Shown here in pieces: positions 34,486-43,644 of a DNA stretch of 64,000 bases. The position numbers and the translations under genes are program-made. Position 1 is the stretch's first letter. Every line of letters starts with the position of its first letter. Source of the DNA: Thiopseudomonas sp. (GTDB taxonomy: Bacteria > Pseudomonadota > Gammaproteobacteria > Pseudomonadales > Pseudomonadaceae); NCBI GenBank assembly GCA_023228985.1, contig JALOAC010000008.1, positions 20,200 through 84,199 on the forward strand, given 5' to 3'. The notes below the pieces were generated by a model. It had not been told where the DNA came from. It was given only the letters and a program-made list of their open reading frames with translations, and made no database searches.

Positions 34486-37140
34486 ATGCAAGATCTTGAT
34501 CCGGTTGAAACCCAAGAATGGCTTGATGCGCTGGAGTCAGTGCAGGAAAGTGAGGGTGAAGAGCGTGTGCATTATATATTGTCCCGTCTCGGCGAGTTAG
34601 CCAACCGTGAAGGGATTCGCTTACCCCATGCGATAACTACCCCTTACCGTAATACCATTCCCGTCACCCACGAAGCCCGTATGCCGGGTGATTTGTTTAT
34701 GGAGCGTCGTATTCGTTCCTTAGTACGTTGGAATGCGTTGGCGATGGTGATGCGCGCTAATATTGCTGACCCTGATTTGGGCGGACATATTGGTACGTTT
34801 GCATCCAGCGCCACCTTATATGACATAGGTTTTAACTATTTTTTCCAAGCGCCGACAGAAGAGCATGGCGGTGACTTGATCTACTTCCAAGGCCATGCGG
34901 CGCCGGGTATTTACGCGCGCGCCTTCTTGGAAGGGCGTATTAGTGAAGAGCAACTCGAGAATTTCCGTCGTGAAGTGGACGGTAAAGGGTTGCCTTCGTA
35001 TCCGCACCCTTGGCTGATGCCTGATTTTTGGCAGTTCCCAACCGTTTCTATGGGCTTGGGTCCGATTCAGGCCATTTATCAAGCGCGTTTTATGAAATAC
35101 CTTGAGCACCGTGGTTTTATTCCTGCGGGCAAACAAAAAGTGTGGTGTTTCCTTGGCGATGGTGAGACCGATGAGCCAGAAGCGCTTGGTGCGATCTCGC
35201 TTGCAGGTCGTGAAAAACTGGATAACCTAATTTTTGTGATTAACTGCAACCTGCAGCGTTTGGATGGCCCGGTGCGTGGTAACGGTAAAATTATTCAGGA
35301 GCTGGAAGGTAACTTCCGTGGTGCTGACTGGAACGTACTAAAGGTGGTTTGGGGTCGCTACTGGGATCCGTTGTTTGCTAAGGATACTGATGGCGTGATG
35401 CAACGTCGCATGGACGAAGCTTTGGATGGTGATTACCAAAACTACAAAGCCAATGATGGCGCTTTTGTGCGCAAAGATTTCTTTGGCACTGATCCGCGCT
35501 TAGCGGCTTTGGTTGCTGATTTATCCGATGATGAAATTTGGAAGCTAAACCGTGGCGGCCATGACCCATTCAAGGTATATGCCGCTTACCATGCGGCAGT
35601 GAACCACTCTGGGCAGCCAACGGTTATCCTCGCTAAAACCATTAAAGGCTATGGTACAGGCAGTGGCGAGGCGCAGAATATCGCTCACAACGTCAAAAAA
35701 ATTGATGTGGAGAGTTTGCGCGGCTTTAGAGATCGCTTTGCTATTCCGGTGGATGACGATGAGTTAGAGAAACTACCCTTTTATCGTCCAGCCGATGACA
35801 GTGCGGAAATTAAATACCTGCAAAAAGCACGTACCAAACTGGGTGGCTATGTGCCCCAGCGTCGTCAGCGCAGCATGAGTATTCCCACTCCGTCACTGGA
35901 TACATTGAAAGCTATTTTAGATGGCAGCGGCGATCGTGAAGTGTCCACCACCATGGTGTTCGTGCGCATTCTCTCGCAGCTGTTAAAAGACAAAGACCTT
36001 GGCAGCCGCATTGTGCCGATTGTGCCGGATGAGGCGCGTACCTTTGGTATGGAAGGCTTGTTCCGTCAACTAGGCATTTATTCGGCGGTGGGGCAGTTGT
36101 ACCAGCCGGTGGATAAAGGTCAGGTGATGTACTACAAGGAAGAGGTCAAGGGTCAGCTGCTGGAAGAGGGTATTACCGAAGCGGGCGCGATGTCCTCGTG
36201 GATGGCGGCTGCGACTTCATACAGTCATCATAACCAGCCGATGCTGCCGTTCTATGCGTTTTATTCCATGTTTGGTTTCCAGCGTATTGGCGACTTGGCG
36301 TGGGCGGCGGGTGATATCCGCGCGCGCGGTTTCTTGATGGGCGGTACGGCAGGGCGCACCACCCTGAACGGTGAAGGTTTGCAGCACGAAGACGGTCACA
36401 GCCATATTTTGGCCGGCACTATTCCAAACTGTCATACCTATGACCCGGCTTACGGCTATGAAATGGCGGTGATTATCCGCGAAGGGATTCATCAGATGGT
36501 TGAGCAGCAAAAAGACTGCTTCTACTACATCACTATGATGAATGAGTCCTATCAGCAGCCGGCGATGCCGCAGCAAGACAATATTGAGCGCGATATTATT
36601 CGTGGGATGTATTTGCTGGAAGAAGATAAGCGTAAGAGCGAGCTGCATGTGCAGTTGCTGGGTAGCGGTACGATTCTACGTGAAGTGCAGGCCGCTGCTA
36701 AAATTTTGCGTGATGACTTTGGTGTCGGTGCGGATGTTTGGAGCGTGACCAGCTTTAACGAGTTACGTCGCAACGGCCTAGAAACAGAGCGCTGGAACAG
36801 GCTGCATCCGCGCGAAGAGCCGCGCTTGAGTCATATTGAGGCCTGTTTGCATGAGCGTCGTGGCCCTGTAGTGGCTTCGACTGACTACATGAAGCTCTAT
36901 GCCGACCAAGTACGCCAGTGGGTGCCGCAAAACACCTATAAGGTGTTGGGTACGGACGGTTTTGGTCGCAGTGACACACGTAAAAAGCTGCGTGACTTCT
37001 TCGAAGTGGACCGCTATTGGGTCACCCTGGCTGCTCTGGAAGGTTTGGTCAAAGAAGGACAGCTGGATGTGCAGGTACTGGAAGATGCCATGACCAAATA
37101 CGGTATCGATGCTAATAAACCCAACCCACTAGACTGCTAA
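34486..37140 (+). CDS. aceE: Pyruvate dehydrogenase E1 component (homodimeric type)
   Basis: AceE decarboxylates pyruvate with thiamine diphosphate and passes the acetyl group to the E2 lipoyl arm. The 884-residue length is that of the homodimeric E1. Visible parts are HIGTFASSATLYDIGFNYF in the cofactor region, the ThDP motif beginning GDGETDEPEALGAIS and ending FVINCN, and the transketolase-like pyrimidine domain with YYKEEVKGQLLEEGITEAG around residue 550. An AGGAG site precedes the ATG. It is followed by aceF after 14 bp. There is no lpd gene next to it, as is usual for Pseudomonas. Confidence 0.98.
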   Translation: MQDLDPVETQEWLDALESVQESEGEERVHYILSRLGELANREGIRLPHAITTPYRNTIPVTHEARMPGDLFMERRIRSLVRWNALAMVMRANIADPDLGGHIGTFASSATLYDIGFNYFFQAPTEEHGGDLIYFQGHAAPGIYARAFLEGRISEEQLENFRREVDGKGLPSYPHPWLMPDFWQFPTVSMGLGPIQAIYQARFMKYLEHRGFIPAGKQKVWCFLGDGETDEPEALGAISLAGREKLDNLIFVINCNLQRLDGPVRGNGKIIQELEGNFRGADWNVLKVVWGRYWDPLFAKDTDGVMQRRMDEALDGDYQNYKANDGAFVRKDFFGTDPRLAALVADLSDDEIWKLNRGGHDPFKVYAAYHAAVNHSGQPTVILAKTIKGYGTGSGEAQNIAHNVKKIDVESLRGFRDRFAIPVDDDELEKLPFYRPADDSAEIKYLQKARTKLGGYVPQRRQRSMSIPTPSLDTLKAILDGSGDREVSTTMVFVRILSQLLKDKDLGSRIVPIVPDEARTFGMEGLFRQLGIYSAVGQLYQPVDKGQVMYYKEEVKGQLLEEGITEAGAMSSWMAAATSYSHHNQPMLPFYAFYSMFGFQRIGDLAWAAGDIRARGFLMGGTAGRTTLNGEGLQHEDGHSHILAGTIPNCHTYDPAYGYEMAVIIREGIHQMVEQQKDCFYYITMMNESYQQPAMPQQDNIERDIIRGMYLLEEDKRKSELHVQLLGSGTILREVQAAAKILRDDFGVGADVWSVTSFNELRRNGLETERWNRLHPREEPRLSHIEACLHERRGPVVASTDYMKLYADQVRQWVPQNTYKVLGTDGFGRSDTRKKLRDFFEVDRYWVTLAALEGLVKEGQLDVQVLEDAMTKYGIDANKPNPLDC

Positions 37141-37154
37141 GGAGGACAATAGCG

Positions 37155-38804
37155 ATGACTACTGAATTAATTCGCGTTCCTGATATTGGCACAGGCGAGG
37201 GTGAAGTGATTGAAATCCTTGTCAATGTAGGCGATAGCATTGAGGCGGAGCAGGGTTTATTAACTCTGGAATCCGATAAAGCCAGTATGGAAATCCCAGC
37301 GCCTACAGCTGGGATTGTCAAAAACATTAAAATTAAACTGGGTGACCGTTTAAAAGAAGGCGATGCGCTGCTTGAACTGGAAATAGATAGCCAAGCAGTT
37401 GACAGTTCGGCTGCGAGCTCAGCGGTTGTAGCTGACGAAGCGCCTAAACCCTCTGCAGAGAGTGCAGTGGCTTCTCAGCAAGCGACAGATATTCTTAAAA
37501 CGCAACACGGTGTCACCACTGAAAGTGGTGCATGCATTAAAGAAGTGAAAGTGCCTGATATAGGCTCTGCCGAGAAAGCCCAGGTGATTGAGCTGCTGAT
37601 TGCTGTTGGCGATCAGGTAATAGAGGAGCAGTCCCTGCTTACGCTTGAGTCAGACAAAGCCAGTATGGAAATTCCTTCACCGGCCAGTGGCGAAGTCATT
37701 GAAGTATTTGCTAAGTTAAATAGCGAAGTAACTGAGGGTGATTTGATTTGCCGTATCCGCATGGATCAGGATGTCTGCGATGTGCTGCAAGCCAGTGTTA
37801 CCCAGCCTGAAACTGCAGCCGTTGCTGAGCAACTCGTTGATGGCGGTCACGTTTCGGTAGCGCCAGCCAGTCAGCCAAGCAAAGTTGCTAAGCAAGCAGG
37901 TCCAGTACATGCGGGTCCTGCAGTACGTAAATTGGCGCGTGAGTTCGGGGTGGATTTAGCCCAGGTGAGCGCAACAGGGCCGCATCAGCGCATTCTTAAA
38001 GAAGATGTGCAACTGTATGTGCAAAGCAGGCTAAGTGCAGAAGCAACACCGCAAACCATGCAAGGTGCAGGCATTGCGCCGATACCAGCGGTAGATTTCA
38101 GTCGTTTTGGTGAGGTGGAAACTGCGCCAATGACTAGGCTGCAACAAATTGGCGCAGAAAATTTGCACCGCAGCTGGTTGAACGTGCCGCATGTGACCCA
38201 CTTTGAAGCTGCGGATATTACCGAGCTGGAAGCTTTTCGAATCACGCAGAAAGCGGTGGCTGAACAAGCAGGCACTAAACTTACAGTACTGCCTTTTCTT
38301 CTCAAAGCCTGCGCTCATATGCTGAAGGAAATGCCTGAGTTTAATAGCTCGTTGGCACCTAACGGCAAAGAGCTGATCATGAAAAAATACGTCAATCTAG
38401 GTTTTGCGGTGGATACGCCGGATGGCCTATTAGTGCCGGTAATTCGTGATGTAGACCAAAAGAGTCTGTTACAGCTAGCGATTGAAGCGGCTGAGTTGGC
38501 AGACAAGGCGCGCAATAAAAAGCTCAGCCCAGATCAGATGCAGGGCGGCTGCTTTACTATTTCTAGTTTGGGGCATATTGGCGGTACTGGCTTTACGCCG
38601 ATTGTGAACACGCCAGAAGTGGCCATTCTAGGAGTGTCGCGTGCGACCATGCAGCCCGTGTGGGACGGTAAGGATTTTGCTCCGCGACTGATGCTGCCGT
38701 TGTCGCTATCCTATGATCACCGCGTCATTAACGGTGCTGCTGCAGCACGCTTTAGCAGAAGGCTGAGCGATCTGTTAGCGGAAATACGTAGTTTGTTGCT
38801 CTAA
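37155..38804 (+). CDS. aceF: Dihydrolipoamide acetyltransferase (pyruvate dehydrogenase E2)
   Basis: The 549-residue E2 has two lipoyl domains, with lipoylated Lys42 and Lys168, each in an ESDKASMEIP sequence. An Ala/Pro/Val-rich linker leads to the E1/E3-binding domain (about 253-290, AVRKLAREFGVDLAQVSATG). After a second linker, the catalytic acetyltransferase domain ends with SYDHRVINGAAAARF, including active-site His522. The Asn in place of the common Asp of DHRxxDG is, as I recall, normal for Pseudomonas and Azotobacter E2p. An AGGAGG site precedes the ATG. E. coli has three lipoyl domains; two is usual in this lineage. Confidence 0.98.
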   Translation: MTTELIRVPDIGTGEGEVIEILVNVGDSIEAEQGLLTLESDKASMEIPAPTAGIVKNIKIKLGDRLKEGDALLELEIDSQAVDSSAASSAVVADEAPKPSAESAVASQQATDILKTQHGVTTESGACIKEVKVPDIGSAEKAQVIELLIAVGDQVIEEQSLLTLESDKASMEIPSPASGEVIEVFAKLNSEVTEGDLICRIRMDQDVCDVLQASVTQPETAAVAEQLVDGGHVSVAPASQPSKVAKQAGPVHAGPAVRKLAREFGVDLAQVSATGPHQRILKEDVQLYVQSRLSAEATPQTMQGAGIAPIPAVDFSRFGEVETAPMTRLQQIGAENLHRSWLNVPHVTHFEAADITELEAFRITQKAVAEQAGTKLTVLPFLLKACAHMLKEMPEFNSSLAPNGKELIMKKYVNLGFAVDTPDGLLVPVIRDVDQKSLLQLAIEAAELADKARNKKLSPDQMQGGCFTISSLGHIGGTGFTPIVNTPEVAILGVSRATMQPVWDGKDFAPRLMLPLSLSYDHRVINGAAAARFSRRLSDLLAEIRSLLL

Positions 38805-38809
38805 GGTAA

Positions 38810-38844
38810 AGCTTGCCAAGGGAGTTGTTTTTCCTTGGCAAGCT
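38810..38844. terminator. Hairpin between aceF and zapG
   Basis: AGCTTGCCAAGG and CCTTGGCAAGCT form a perfect 12-bp stem with an 11-base T-rich loop, 5 bp after the aceF stop. The genes converge. The downstream T-run is poor on the plus strand and moderate on the minus strand. Confidence 0.6.
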
Positions 38845-38866
38845 ACTTGGCAGTTTATCCAAAAAC

Positions 38867-39316
38867 TTACTTGGTTTTACCAAAGTCTTCATCTAAGGTG
38901 CCAGGCTCACCTTCAGCCTTGGGCGCGTAATCTCTGGGTGGTTCCGGCGGCAATTCTTCTTTTTTACTTGGCTTACTGGGTGCTGAAATGCGCTCTTTTA
39001 CTGAGCCATCAGTCAAACAAGCTAATAGCTTTTCACGTGATTGCTCATCCACAGCTAAGCGCTCGGCTGAATGCAGCATATGTTCCTGCACATTCTGATA
39101 ACTTTCCGTTAACTTGCTAATCAGCTCAGCGGTGGTGCTGAAGTTGCTGATCACTTCGTTTTGATAGCTATCAAAGCGTTCTTGCAAATCGCTCAGCTGG
39201 CTTTGCGTGCTTTTCGGTGATGAGGCTTGCAGTATCCGTGCTAAAATAACGCCGATAATAATGCCGCCAACTAAAGTAAGGGTGGGTATTAACCAGATAG
39301 GTAGTGAGTTTTCCAC
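38867..39316 (-). CDS. zapG: DUF1043 (YhcB/ZapG) inner-membrane protein
   Basis: This 149-residue protein has one N-terminal membrane helix (LPTLTLVGGIIIGVILARIL region), a coiled-coil at about residues 40-100 with the FDSYQNEVISNF segment typical of YhcB, and an acidic, Pro-rich tail. YhcB is linked to cell division and envelope synthesis in E. coli (family knowledge). The GTG at 39316 is the start, with AGGA about 10 bp upstream. The gene is divergent from the hydrolase-trpS pair, the same order as in P. aeruginosa. Confidence 0.9.
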   Translation of the reverse strand: MENSLPIWLIPTLTLVGGIIIGVILARILQASSPKSTQSQLSDLQERFDSYQNEVISNFSTTAELISKLTESYQNVQEHMLHSAERLAVDEQSREKLLACLTDGSVKERISAPSKPSKKEELPPEPPRDYAPKAEGEPGTLDEDFGKTK

Positions 39317-39484
39317 GGGATAGTTTCCTAAGCAAAAAACAGTGTAATTTAATGAAATCTTGTCATAAAGCTTTGCTCAACAAACACTGATGAGCCAGTC
39401 TTTAGTGTCAGATTCCTGATTGGGGTTGTGCAGATAATACCCGCAACTACAGTAAATTACATGAATAAAGTCACGGAGTAAGTA

Positions 39485-40129
39485 TTGTTAGTACGTGAAG
39501 AAAGATTAATGGTTCCCGGTCCGGCTGGGGACTTGGAAGCCATGTATTTGAATAACGACAGCGCGCAAGGCATTGCGCTGCTCTGCCACCCGAACCCTAC
39601 TCAAGGCGGAACCATGCTTAATAAAGTGGTTTCCACCATGCAGCGCACAGCGCGGGATCAGGGCTTGGCTACGCTGCGCTTTAATTATCGTGGTACAGGT
39701 AAAAGTGCTGGCGCTCATGATATGGAGTCTGGCGAAGTGGATGATGCTGAAACCATGCTAGATTGGCTGCGTCAACGCCACCCGAATAAGCCGATTTATT
39801 TGTTTGGCTTTTCCTTTGGTGGTTTTGTGGCAGCAAGTTTGTCTGGACGACTGCAGCAGCGTGGCATTAAAGTTACTCACTTGTGTATAGTTGCCCCAGC
39901 CGTAACGCGCTTACAGCTACCGCATGTTATCAGCAGTGATGGGCTATTGACGGTAATACAGCCGCAGGATGATGAAGTGATTGAGCCTGAGCAGGTGTAT
40001 CAATGGGCAGAGAAACTCTCGCGCAGTCATCAACTGTATAAAGTGCCACACAGTGGGCATTTTTTTCATGGCAAGCTGGTTGAGCTTAAAGAGATTATTT
40101 TGCAGCAGGTTTTTGCTGCGCAGTTATAA
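39485..40129 (+). CDS. Alpha/beta hydrolase
   Basis: The 214-residue protein has the fold of short alpha/beta hydrolases: LCHPNPTQGGTMLNKVV near the oxyanion region, FNYRGTGKSAG, the nucleophile elbow as FGFSFGGFVAAS (Ser in GFSFGG) and a late His in VPHSGHFFHGK. An acidic residue in QPQDDEVI is a candidate third member. The substrate is unknown; the family is often labelled CocE/NonD-like or dienelactone hydrolase-like. I accept the TTG at 39485, because CGGAG lies 6 bp before it and no downstream start keeps the first strand. It is followed by trpS after 12 bp. Confidence 0.85.
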   Translation: MLVREERLMVPGPAGDLEAMYLNNDSAQGIALLCHPNPTQGGTMLNKVVSTMQRTARDQGLATLRFNYRGTGKSAGAHDMESGEVDDAETMLDWLRQRHPNKPIYLFGFSFGGFVAASLSGRLQQRGIKVTHLCIVAPAVTRLQLPHVISSDGLLTVIQPQDDEVIEPEQVYQWAEKLSRSHQLYKVPHSGHFFHGKLVELKEIILQQVFAAQL

Positions 40130-40141
40130 GAAATCAAAATA

Positions 40142-41479
40142 ATGAAAACAAGAGTATTAACAGGTATTACCACGACAGGAACACCGCATTTAGGTAACTA
40201 TGCTGGTGCTATTCGCCCTGCTATTGCGGCCAGTAAAGCGGCTGATGTGGAGTCATTTTATTTTCTGGCCGACTACCACTCCCTGATTAAGTGTGATGAT
40301 CCAGCGCGTATTCAGCAGTCGCGTTTAGAGGTGGCGGCAACCTGGTTAGCCGGTGGGCTGGATACGCAGCGTGCGACTTTTTATAGTCAGTCCGATATAC
40401 CGGAAATTCCCGAGCTAACTTGGTTGCTAAGCTGTATCGCGGCAAAAGGCTTGTTAAACCGCGCGCATGCGTATAAAGCTGCTGTGGATCAGAATACCGC
40501 TGCCGGTGAAGATCCTGACGCGGGCATTACCATGGGGTTGTACAGTTATCCGGTGTTAATGGCGGCCGATATTTTGCTCTTCAATGCCAATCGCGTGCCG
40601 GTGGGACGTGATCAGATTCAACATGTGGAAATGGCGCGTGATATTGGTCAGCGATTTAACCATTTGTTTGGCCAAGGGCAAGAAATTTTTGTGATGCCTG
40701 AAGCTGCTGTTGAAGAGGATGTAGCGACTTTACCGGGTTTAGATGGGCGGAAAATGTCCAAGAGTTACGACAACACCATTCCATTGTTTTCTTCAGCGAA
40801 GGAGCTAAAGACGGCTATTGCGGGAATTGTAACCGACTCAAAACTGCCGGGTGAGGCCAAGGACGCGGACAACTCGCATCTGTTTACCCTGTATCAAGCC
40901 TTTGCTAGCCGTGAACAAAGTGCGCAAATGCGCGCGGATTTGTTGGGTGGTTTGGCTTGGGGTGAAGCCAAGCAGCGTCTATTTGAGCAATTGAACGCCC
41001 AGCTAAGTGAGCCGCGTGAGCGCTACCATCAACTTATTAGCAAGCCGCAAGAGTTAGAAGATATTTTGCAAGCTGGCGCAGCTAAGGCGCGTAAGATTGC
41101 CACACCTTTTATGGCGCAGTTACGCGATGCCGTGGGTTTGCGCAGTTTTTCTCAGGTTCAGGTTGCTGAGCAAGTCAGTAAAAAGAAAGCCAAGAAAACC
41201 TCTCGCATCGTCAGCTTCCGCGATGAGCAGGGTTTTCGCTTTCGCGTGCTGGATGCACAGGGTGCGGCAGTGCTGTTGTCAGTTGCCTTTGCCGATGGCC
41301 GCAGTGCAGGGCAAGCACTTAAGGCATTACAGGCAGGTGAAGCAGAGCTGAAAGTGGTTGAGCAACACGTTCAAGCGCTGCAAGCCGGAGAGTTAATCGC
41401 CCAGAGTGAGAGCTACGCCAGTGTGGCGCAAGCTGAACAGGCACTTGCCTCTGTGCAGCAGGCCATGGCCGCCGACTAA
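40142..41479 (+). CDS. trpS: Tryptophanyl-tRNA synthetase
   Basis: This class I synthetase charges tRNA-Trp. The HIGH-like motif is TPHLGNYAGA (residues 14-23) and the KMSKS motif is GRKMSKSYDNT near residue 200. The 445-residue length exceeds the usual 335 because of a C-terminal extension of about 110 residues (from AEQVSKKKAKKTSRIVSF). I recall this extension from other Pseudomonas TrpS proteins, so it is probably native to the lineage and not a fusion error. The gene is coupled to the upstream hydrolase (12-bp gap). Confidence 0.97.
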   Translation: MKTRVLTGITTTGTPHLGNYAGAIRPAIAASKAADVESFYFLADYHSLIKCDDPARIQQSRLEVAATWLAGGLDTQRATFYSQSDIPEIPELTWLLSCIAAKGLLNRAHAYKAAVDQNTAAGEDPDAGITMGLYSYPVLMAADILLFNANRVPVGRDQIQHVEMARDIGQRFNHLFGQGQEIFVMPEAAVEEDVATLPGLDGRKMSKSYDNTIPLFSSAKELKTAIAGIVTDSKLPGEAKDADNSHLFTLYQAFASREQSAQMRADLLGGLAWGEAKQRLFEQLNAQLSEPRERYHQLISKPQELEDILQAGAAKARKIATPFMAQLRDAVGLRSFSQVQVAEQVSKKKAKKTSRIVSFRDEQGFRFRVLDAQGAAVLLSVAFADGRSAGQALKALQAGEAELKVVEQHVQALQAGELIAQSESYASVAQAEQALASVQQAMAAD

Positions 41480-41506
41480 ATCGGTGCTTGTTGGAGCGGT
41501 TTTTAA

Positions 41507-41564
41507 GCGCGATTGGTATCCGTCAGTAACAGCTAGATTTAGGCTGGCTGTTACGGCATCGCGC
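41507..41564. terminator. Nested hairpin after trpS
   Basis: GTAACAGC (41526-41533) pairs with GCTGTTAC (41547-41554), and outside it GCGCGAT (41507-41513) pairs with ATCGCGC (41558-41564). It lies between the converging trpS and CbiM-like genes. No T-run follows, so a terminator role is only likely from position. Confidence 0.4.
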
Positions 41565-41578
41565 AAAAGCTGCGCTTC

Positions 41579-42274
41579 TTAAGGCTTGTTATCAGAATTT
41601 TGCTCCTTCCAAGGCGCTTGGAAATAGCGGCTGCGGTTAAAGGTTTCGAGCCATTCGGGTTGGTACACCACGAGCGCGCTAATGGCTGTGCCGTTGATAA
41701 AGGCTTCAGGGAAGATAACCATGATGACTAGGGCGTAGAAGTCTTCTAGCCATGGAGGGAAGTCAAAAAGACCGTTGCTCAGTAGCACCAAAAAACCTAA
41801 TGCCGCACAGACTGCAGCTGTAAGAGCAGCGGGGAAAAAACACGAGCAAAAAATATACACAAAAAGGTTTTCAGGACGAAAGCGCTCAACCCAACGTGCT
41901 GCCAACTCAGTAATCGCAACAGGTACAATGACCAGCAGCAAACCATTCACGCCAACGGCGATCAATTCAGGTTTGCCAAAAGCTACTAACACCAGCTGGG
42001 CAAACAAGCCCGCCAAGATTGCCAGTGGCCAGCCTAGCAATAGAGTAACAGCGGTCATGCCAATAAAATGCACGGATATGCCGCTGGGGAAGTCGCGTCT
42101 GAGCAGCCATAATGCACAAAGTACTAAAACTGTACCAAAGAGTAGGTGTTGGCGGCGGCTATCGCTAAACAGCTCAACCCAAGGGGTTTTCCAGATAGCG
42201 ATTAATAACAGCGGGGCGTAGAGCAGCCAGCCAATCCACAGGCTGAGCTCTGTTAGCAGCATGCTGGCGATCAT
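41579..42274 (-). CDS. CbiM-like energy-coupling-factor type membrane protein
   Basis: The 231-residue protein has about six or seven membrane helices. The segment SGISVHFIGMTAVTLLLGWP resembles the conserved HxxGM region of CbiM/NikM, the metal-binding components of cobalt and nickel ECF transporters, although CbiM has an essential N-terminal His that I do not see at the start here. No CbiNQO, ATPase or cobalamin genes are nearby. It may act alone or with distant partners. The GTG/ATG choice is unclear; the first ATG at 42274 is used and an ATG four codons later is possible. No cobalamin riboswitch is visible upstream. Confidence 0.7.
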   Translation of the reverse strand: MIASMLLTELSLWIGWLLYAPLLLIAIWKTPWVELFSDSRRQHLLFGTVLVLCALWLLRRDFPSGISVHFIGMTAVTLLLGWPLAILAGLFAQLVLVAFGKPELIAVGVNGLLLVIVPVAITELAARWVERFRPENLFVYIFCSCFFPAALTAAVCAALGFLVLLSNGLFDFPPWLEDFYALVIMVIFPEAFINGTAISALVVYQPEWLETFNRSRYFQAPWKEQNSDNKP

Positions 42275-42433
42275 GTGTGCCTACCTTTGGTTAGAGTGTG
42301 CAAACAGAAATGACATCTCGTCTGCTCAGCGTAGCAGAGTTGCGCCTCGGTTGCAGGTTGGTCGTGCGGGCTAGGGCGGCACTGATTTTAGCATTGATTT
42401 GTGTGCTTAAGTGTGCGACTTAGACGCACAAGC

Positions 42434-42955
42434 TTATAGGCAGCGCCGATCTTCGTTTCTATTTTCTTGCTCGGTGGCGCGTCTTAAACGACCTTGGCGG
42501 TTTAAAACTAGCTGCCAGTCTATTTGTTGTTTACGGCAAACAAAAAACCGCCCGTTGCTGGCGCTACTCAAACCTGAATTATGAAAAATAATACGCTGCT
42601 GGAATCCTGACCACTGCAGCTTTAGTTCAGGTTCATCGAGTGAGTTAATGTGCAGTGGTGGATTTTGATTCGCAGAGCCTGCGACAGCCTCGCGAATTAG
42701 CCAGCCTTTTGACCAGTCGCTGTGACAGTCGTTTTGGTCTAATGAACCGCATAATTCAGTTTTAATTCTATGCGTAACCGCCATTGAGCGCGCATGATGG
42801 ATTGCGTTTTCAACGCTGTGCATAAGGGCTTGTGAGCGGTTTTTGCTAATAAATTCCTGCCAGGCTGGCAGGGCAATTTGAGCCATAATGGCGAGTAAGG
42901 CAATGGTTATCAGTAGCTCAGACAGGGTAAAGCCTGCTTGCTTAGTACGCTGCAT
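42434..42955 (-). CDS. Type IV pilin-like / GspH-FimT family pseudopilin
   Basis: The start is the ATG at 42955, preceded by a strong GGAGG 7 bp away; the frame extends further upstream but those codons are not pilin-like. The leader is short and basic (MQRTKQAG), then FTLSELLITIALLAIMAQIALP follows cleavage after Gly8, with the Glu at position +5 required for assembly. The rest (173 residues in all) has the GspH/FimT layout with SQALMHSVENAIHHARSMAV and a Cys pair (LCGSLDQNDC). It should need PilD for processing. No other pilus gene is near, so it is an isolated minor pseudopilin. Confidence 0.85.
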   Translation of the reverse strand: MQRTKQAGFTLSELLITIALLAIMAQIALPAWQEFISKNRSQALMHSVENAIHHARSMAVTHRIKTELCGSLDQNDCHSDWSKGWLIREAVAGSANQNPPLHINSLDEPELKLQWSGFQQRIIFHNSGLSSASNGRFFVCRKQQIDWQLVLNRQGRLRRATEQENRNEDRRCL

Positions 42956-43081
42956 AATGTAGCCTCCATGCTGATGTAGCGCTCCTTCTTGTGTAAATAT
43001 AGACCGGCACAAAAGGGTTGCTTGAAAAGCGCAGAGCAGGCTTACTATGCAAAAGAGTAAATTGTTAAAGGAGGCTGGATT

Positions 43082-43516
43082 ATGTCCGCAACCGTTATTA
43101 TTCCCTGTGCACATTGCGATTCATTAAATCGCGTGCCACAGGAGCGTTTAGCCGATACGCCCAAATGCGGTGTGTGTAATAAAACAGTGCTGAGCGTTAA
43201 GCCAATTGACTTAACCGCGGCAAGTTTCGCCAAGCAAATTAAGGGTGATATGCCTGTATTGGTGGATGTATGGGCGGGTTGGTGTGGCCCATGTCGCCAG
43301 TTTGCACCGACATTTGCGCAAGCTGCTGAGCAGCTGCAGGGTCAGTGTCGTTTTGCCAAGATTGATAGCGAGGCTGAACAAGGCTTGGCAGGTCAGTTGA
43401 ATGTACGCTCCATTCCGAGTTTGATTTTATTTAAAAACGGCAAAGAAATTGCCCGACAAAACGGTGCCATGGCTTTACCAAAACTGCTGTTCTGGTTGAA
43501 TAAACACGGAATATAA
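43082..43516 (+). CDS. trxC: Thioredoxin 2
   Basis: TrxC is a cytoplasmic zinc-containing thioredoxin, induced by oxidative stress in E. coli. The N-terminal 30 residues hold the two zinc knuckles (CAHC and CGVC), then the thioredoxin fold with the active site WAGWCGPCRQFAP, the cis-Pro loop VRSIPSLILF and the LFKNGKEIARQNGA strand. The 144-residue length fits. AAAGGAGG precedes the ATG at 43082. It is divergent from the pseudopilin gene (126-bp gap). Although no OxyR box is evident, other peroxide-defence genes (katA) occur in the window. Confidence 0.95.
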   Translation: MSATVIIPCAHCDSLNRVPQERLADTPKCGVCNKTVLSVKPIDLTAASFAKQIKGDMPVLVDVWAGWCGPCRQFAPTFAQAAEQLQGQCRFAKIDSEAEQGLAGQLNVRSIPSLILFKNGKEIARQNGAMALPKLLFWLNKHGI

Positions 43517-43644
43517 CCCTTGTTCGCCGCAGATTAGCGTAGTTAACCCAGGTGTAAACCAGCTGGCGGCCATAACTCATACTCGCGCTTGCCGTGCATC
43601 CTGCTATCATAGGCGCATGTTATTAAACCTTGCTGGATGATTTT

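Noticed and set aside
37155..37780. Direct repeats in aceF as recombination-prone DNA
   Set aside because: The repeated segments are the two homologous lipoyl domains, a normal feature of E2 proteins.
42275..42433. Cobalamin or metal riboswitch upstream of the CbiM-like gene
   Set aside because: I looked on the minus strand for the conserved B12-box type sequence and for a nickel-cobalt element and found neither; only a short hairpin is present.
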